A DNA stretch of 64,000 bases, taken from Streptomyces fildesensis (GTDB taxonomy: Bacteria; Actinomycetota; Actinomycetes; Streptomycetales; Streptomycetaceae). The stretch covers positions 41,831 through 105,830 of the forward strand of contig NZ_JAAIKO010000028.1 in the NCBI RefSeq assembly GCF_016107395.1, read 5' to 3'. Below the pieces are notes generated by a model. It searched no databases, was not told the origin of the DNA, and was given only the letters and a program-made list of their open reading frames with translations. Made by a program: the position numbers and the translations under genes. Shown here piece by piece: positions 60,669-64,000 of this stretch. How positions within the stretch are numbered: the stretch's first letter is position 1; each line of letters opens with the position of its first letter.

Positions 60669-62845
60669 TTGCCGAGGGTGTGCTCCCACCGCAGGTCGGG
60701 ACCAGCACCAACTGCCAGTGCGCCGAGCACGTTGCCCCGCGACTGCTACGTCCACGAGGCCACCGGACTGGCGCTGTTGCCCGGCTCCGCACGCTCGCGG
60801 TTCGAGGAAGACCTGTGGGACATGTGGGGCCTGGCCGACAAGCCCCGTTCCATCAAGCAGCACGAGCTGACCTGGGACTTCTCCCAGATCATGAACCCGA
60901 AATGGCGTGTGGTCGCCAAGGAGATCCTGATCGCGCTGCTCGCCCCGCAGCACGACAGCGTGCTGGAGTGCGCTCTCGCGCTGCGCAAGTACCGCAGTCC
61001 CCGCACCTGCAACCGCTTCCTGAGGAAGTTCACCGCGTGGTTCAACTGGCTGACCGCGAACGGGGTCACCTCCCTGGAGGAGGTCATGCAGGAGCACTGC
61101 GACCGGTTCACCTCCGAGGATCAGTGGTATGTCCCCAAGCCGGGTGCGCCTCCGGTCCAGGTGGAACCCGAGACGCTGGCCGAGAGCGTGCGCGTCGTCC
61201 AACTGATCACGCTGTACGGGGACCTGTTGTCCACGGACAGCTACCGGGCGGGCTTTGTCCCGTGGGACGGCCGGAGCACCATCAAGGTTGTCGGTGGCAC
61301 GTGGCTGCGGGGCAACCGCACCCCGCCGGTGCCCGACCACCTCCTCCAGCCCGCGCTGGCCACCTGCCTCTACCTGGTCAACACGGTCGGTCCGCACCTC
61401 GCCGATCTTGTTGAGCAGGCCCGCGCCGACGCCGCGAGGACGAAGGGCTTCCCGCGTGGCACGCTGGCCCACGTCCCCGACTTGAAGCGCCTGTTCGCGC
61501 AGATGCATGTCGATCGCGTGCCGCTGCCGCTGGCCGATGGCAAAGGGCGGGCCCGGCGTATCAGCACCGGTGACCTCGCGCCCCTCAAAGACCTTGCGTG
61601 GTATCGCCTCGCGCACCAGGTCGGCACCAGCACCATCGCCGACCTGTTCCTGCGCGAGAAGATCACGCCCGAGCTCCTCGTGCTCGCCGAGGACGTAGGC
61701 TTCGAGAACTACTGGGCGCGCACCGCGCCGACGGTCGCCCGTGAAGAGGACGGCGCATCGGTGCCGTGGACAGCCCCGCTGTCCGACGCGGGGCTCCAAT
61801 CGATGGTCGCCAACACCCTTGTGGCATGTCTGGTGGTGACCAGCGCGCTCAGCGGCATGCGCAACAGCGAACTGGTCGAACTCAACGTCGGCTGCCGGCG
61901 CCAGACGGTGACGAAGTCGGGCGGCACCCGCTACCGGCTCGCCGGCCGTTTGATCAAGGGCCAGAAACTGGGCGGGGTGCCCGACGACTGGGTCGTGATC
62001 GAGGACGTGCATCGTGCCGTTGCCCTGGCCGAGCACCTGGTGGGGGCGCCGCCCGGCGCCGCACTGTTCAACACCGTCGCCCTGTCGTTCGGCCTCACCC
62101 GCATGCGGAAGTGGCTGGAGGAGACCGGGAACCGGGAGCGCTGGGGTCTGCCGGTCATCCCGGCCGGCCCCATCAACGCCCGGATGCTGCGCCGGAAGCT
62201 CGCACTGTCGATCGCCGCGCGGCCCGGCGGGCTGCTGGCCGCGAAGATCGCGCTGAAGCACATCTCCGTCGCCACAACAGAGGGGTATGCCGCGCGCCCG
62301 GCGGATCCCAGCGACTGTTCCTCACCGAGGTCGAGGAGGCCGAGGAAGAGAAGCACATGGAGCTCACCGTGGAAGCGTTCCGCGACCTCAAGGCGGGCCG
62401 CCACCCCGCCGGTCCCGGCGCCCGCGGATTGATCGAGGCACTCCAGCATGTGGATGCGCAGCTCAACGAGGCCGCCCGTCACGATCCGAAGGTCTTGGAC
62501 GACGACCGGCACCTGGAGAGCCTTCTGCGCAAGCTGTCGAAGGTACTTCACGTCGGAGCGGCGAACTTCTGCTGGTTCCGCGACCCGTCCAAGGCGCTGT
62601 GCCTCAAACTCGCGGACACCCCGAACGCCAAGAAGCCGCTGGTGGGGATGTGTGACTCGGCCCGTTGCCCGCAGGCCACCCACCATCAAAGCCACCGGCC
62701 CGTGTGGCTCGGACAGATCGCCGTGATCGACACCTTCGTCGAGAGTCCTCGGGTGGCCAAGGGCGAGAAGGAACGGCTCCTGCCCGAACGCGACCGTGCC
62801 CAGCGCGTGGTCGCCGAGATCGACGCCGCCTCTGGGGCGACGTGA
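60669..62845 (+). pseudogene. Tn554 TnpB-like tyrosine recombinase with frameshift
   Basis: The product would be about 725 residues. YVHEATGLALLPGSARSRFE is near the family N-terminus; the exact start is unclear (frame opens at TTG 60669). The C-terminal catalytic domain has Arg in SALSGMRNSELVELNVGCRR, Lys in IKGQKLG, and LKHISVATTEGYAAR with the nucleophile Tyr. At about 62300 a run of three C (four expected) shifts the frame. The rest, PGGSQRLFLTEVEEAEE to FCWFRDPSKALCLKL and MCDSARCPQATHH, continues in a second frame to 62845. The DUF6262 gene follows after 12 bp. Confidence 0.8.
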
Positions 62846-62857
62846 GAGAGGAATGTG

Positions 62858-63355
62858 ATGGCTCGGCTCACCGAGAAGGACAAGTCCCGCAACGAGGCAG
62901 CGATCCGGGCCGCGATAGAGCGGATCTTGAGCGGGAACCTGCCGCCGGGCGGCAAGACCGATCTCAAGACCCTCGCCGCCGTTGCTGGAGTGACCCGCAC
63001 CGGCTTCTACTCGAAGAAGAACCGCGACGGCACCCCCAGACCGGGCGCCTACCAGCACCTGGCCGAAGAGTTCGAGCGCCGGGTGCGCGAACTCCAGCAG
63101 GCCGGGAAGATCGTCGACCCGCGCGAGGCACAGATCGAGCGGCTGAAGGCCGAGCGAGCGGAACTGAAGAAGCGCCTCGCCGACCGCGACGCGCGCCTGG
63201 AGAAGCTCACCGGCTTCAAACAGCTGGCGATCTCCCGGCTGGCCGCCCAGCATGCGGAGATCGAACGCCTCCGCCAGCAAATCACCGACGGCGCCACCGT
63301 CCGGGTCCTGCCCGCCACCGCAGACCGCTCGGCGCCGCACGGATCGTGCAGTTGA
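62858..63355 (+). CDS. DUF6262 protein (TnpC-like partner of integrase)
   Basis: A 165-residue protein. Residues 1-60 form a small HTH-like part (NEAAIRAAIERILSG; LKTLAAVAGVTRTGFYSKKN). From 70 on a long Arg/Glu coiled coil runs (RVRELQQAGKIVDPREAQIE; AELKKRLADRDARLEKLTGF). DUF6262 proteins are consistently encoded after Tn554-like recombinases and correspond to TnpC. ATG 62858 follows GAGAGGAA; ATG 62855 is adjacent. It is intact, unlike its partner. Confidence 0.85.
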   Translation: MARLTEKDKSRNEAAIRAAIERILSGNLPPGGKTDLKTLAAVAGVTRTGFYSKKNRDGTPRPGAYQHLAEEFERRVRELQQAGKIVDPREAQIERLKAERAELKKRLADRDARLEKLTGFKQLAISRLAAQHAEIERLRQQITDGATVRVLPATADRSAPHGSCS

Positions 63356-63791
63356 ACAGCCCCTGGAACTTGCCGAGCAGTCCGGAGCGAACCCTCTCAC
63401 ACACGGCGAGATCCGCAGTGCGGAACATCCACCGCGATCACGGTGTCGTCCTCCGGGATGCCGACATCCAACCACCGACTACCCCGCACTGCGCGATCTA
63501 CCGCCCCGGCATGACGGATCTCCACCCCTGCATAGCCGACAAAGCCGGTCCGCGACTGACCCGCGAACGCGCGGAACGGCGACGAAATTTATCCACAGCC
63601 GCATTCCTGGACAATCTTTCTGGGCGAGCCGGAGAAAGGATCATCCGGACCGCTCGATACCAAACGCCCTCACGCAATCCGCCTCGTGTCCGGTTTCGTT
63701 GGCACTCTCGAAACCGCCACAGGCACCTACCGCCCGGCCCCGGCCCCCGAAACCGGGGATCCACCGACCTATTGACGCCCCCCGACCCAAC
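63356..63791. other. Gene-free stretch with two small hairpins
   Basis: No coding frame is convincing. CGGTTTCG (63691-63698) pairs with CGAAACCG (63709-63716), and CCCCGG (63738-63743) with CCGGGG (63753-63758); they could end transcription from the integrase module. A single DnaA-box-like 9-mer at 63589 is probably chance. Confidence 0.4.
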
Positions 63792-63935
63792 ATGGAAGTC
63801 GCCGCTGTGACCGTCTCTGACCACGCCGAAGTCGCCGTCATAACCCCGACCCAGCTACGCCCAGACCGTATCCCGTACCTGCTGGAGCTACACGCCAGCC
63901 TGCACCAGCAGGACGTCCAATGGCAGTGGGTCCTA
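63792..63935 (+). pseudogene. Family 2 glycosyltransferase N-terminus, interrupted
   Basis: ATG 63792 opens MEVAAVTVSDHAEVAVITPT and continues with QLRPDRIPYLLELHASLHQQ and DVQWQWVL, the first strand and helix of a GT-A glycosyltransferase. Sense stops at about 63935 in CTAG, where unrelated DNA begins, so the gene appears interrupted by an insertion. Confidence 0.5.
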
Positions 63936-64000
63936 GGGCGTGTGTGGGGTTGTGATCAAGGCTGTGATTCGAGGTGTCGGATCCAGAGGAGGCCGGCACA
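63936..64000 (+). mobile_element. Possible left end of an insertion sequence
   Basis: After CTAG at 63932-63935 the DNA GGGCGTGTGTGG begins, and 50 bp later AGAGGAGG appears seven bases before the window end, placed to serve a start codon just outside. This fits the leader of a transposase gene of an IS5-like element. Only the first 65 bp are visible. Confidence 0.35.

Larger units (their letters stand above)
60669..63355 (+). mobile_element. Tn554-like integrase module
   Basis: A tyrosine recombinase plus DUF6262 gene in the arrangement of Tn554-type site-specific elements. The first recombinase gene, cargo and ends are not seen, so it is a fragment. Its left side abuts an IS1380 remnant. 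Confidence 0.65.

Noticed and set aside
63589..63597. TTATCCACA, a DnaA-box match
   Set aside because: Single copy with no cluster, no dnaA or parAB nearby; Streptomyces boxes usually read TTGTCCACA. Probably chance.
1..64000. tRNA, rRNA, riboswitch and CRISPR loci
   Set aside because: None was recognised on either strand by reading; absence was not verified by a covariance-model search.

Overview
The window is chromosomal DNA of very high GC content with codon use, Shine-Dalgarno sequences, GTG/TTG starts and protein families typical of Streptomyces (NsdA-like regulator, DUF397 protein, LAL regulators, terpene synthase, eukaryotic-like kinases, a TTA codon in a regulatory gene). No ribosomal, tRNA or other core gene was seen, so it is probably accessory or arm-proximal DNA. 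The species cannot be named from the sequence.

Layout. 1-6.2 kb: a HEAT-repeat protein cut by the left edge, a PAS-PP2C (SpoIIE) phosphatase with a TTA codon, an NsdA-like TPR regulator and an aminoglycoside-phosphotransferase-fold protein. 6.3-8.4 kb: a secreted peptidoglycan amidase. 9-16.3 kb: two tandem LAL-type AAA/LuxR regulators of identical length, divergent from a class I terpene synthase. 16.4-19.7 kb: Tat-type phospholipase C, a mycothiol-dependent isomerase-fold protein and DUF397. 19.8-39.3 kb: a fatty-acyl or steroid-like CoA catabolism island (two thiolase-like proteins, DUF35 OB-fold protein, crotonase, two acyl-CoA ligases, nitronate monooxygenase, MpaB-type oxygenase, acyl-CoA dehydrogenase, two TetR regulators). 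It is interspersed with a TetR/DUF4865/AhpD-type operon, a nuclease-fold gene, a CPT-like kinase, a membrane protein and a Ser/Thr kinase with nine TPR units. Two kinds of palindrome recur at promoters of this island, which suggests coordinated control.

39.4-43.4 kb: a broken DUF6114 gene, the dihydroxyacetone kinase operon dhaKLM with an unusual perfect hairpin between dhaK and dhaL, and a secreted cyclophilin. 43.5-48.7 kb: a 1212-residue HTH/P-loop NTPase/membrane/WD40 protein, an NlpC/P60 hydrolase and a small secreted cysteine protein. 48.8-51.7 kb: a frameshifted HbpS-like gene, an MFS pump with a divergent MarR, and a DUF985 cupin.

51.8-64 kb is a decaying, mobile zone. It holds truncated MHS and EamA transporter genes around an intact aldo/keto reductase, a frameshifted lipoprotein, an HD-domain protein, an AraC remnant, a 44-residue secreted peptide, a beta-carbonic anhydrase, a GlxA-type regulator and a membrane Ser/Thr kinase. 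It ends with a frameshifted IS1380-type transposase, a Tn554-like integrase with its DUF6262 partner, and a glycosyltransferase start cut by what looks like the end of another insertion sequence. Several breaks in 48-63 kb are single-base changes in homopolymers, so either this region is decaying or the sequence carries indel errors.
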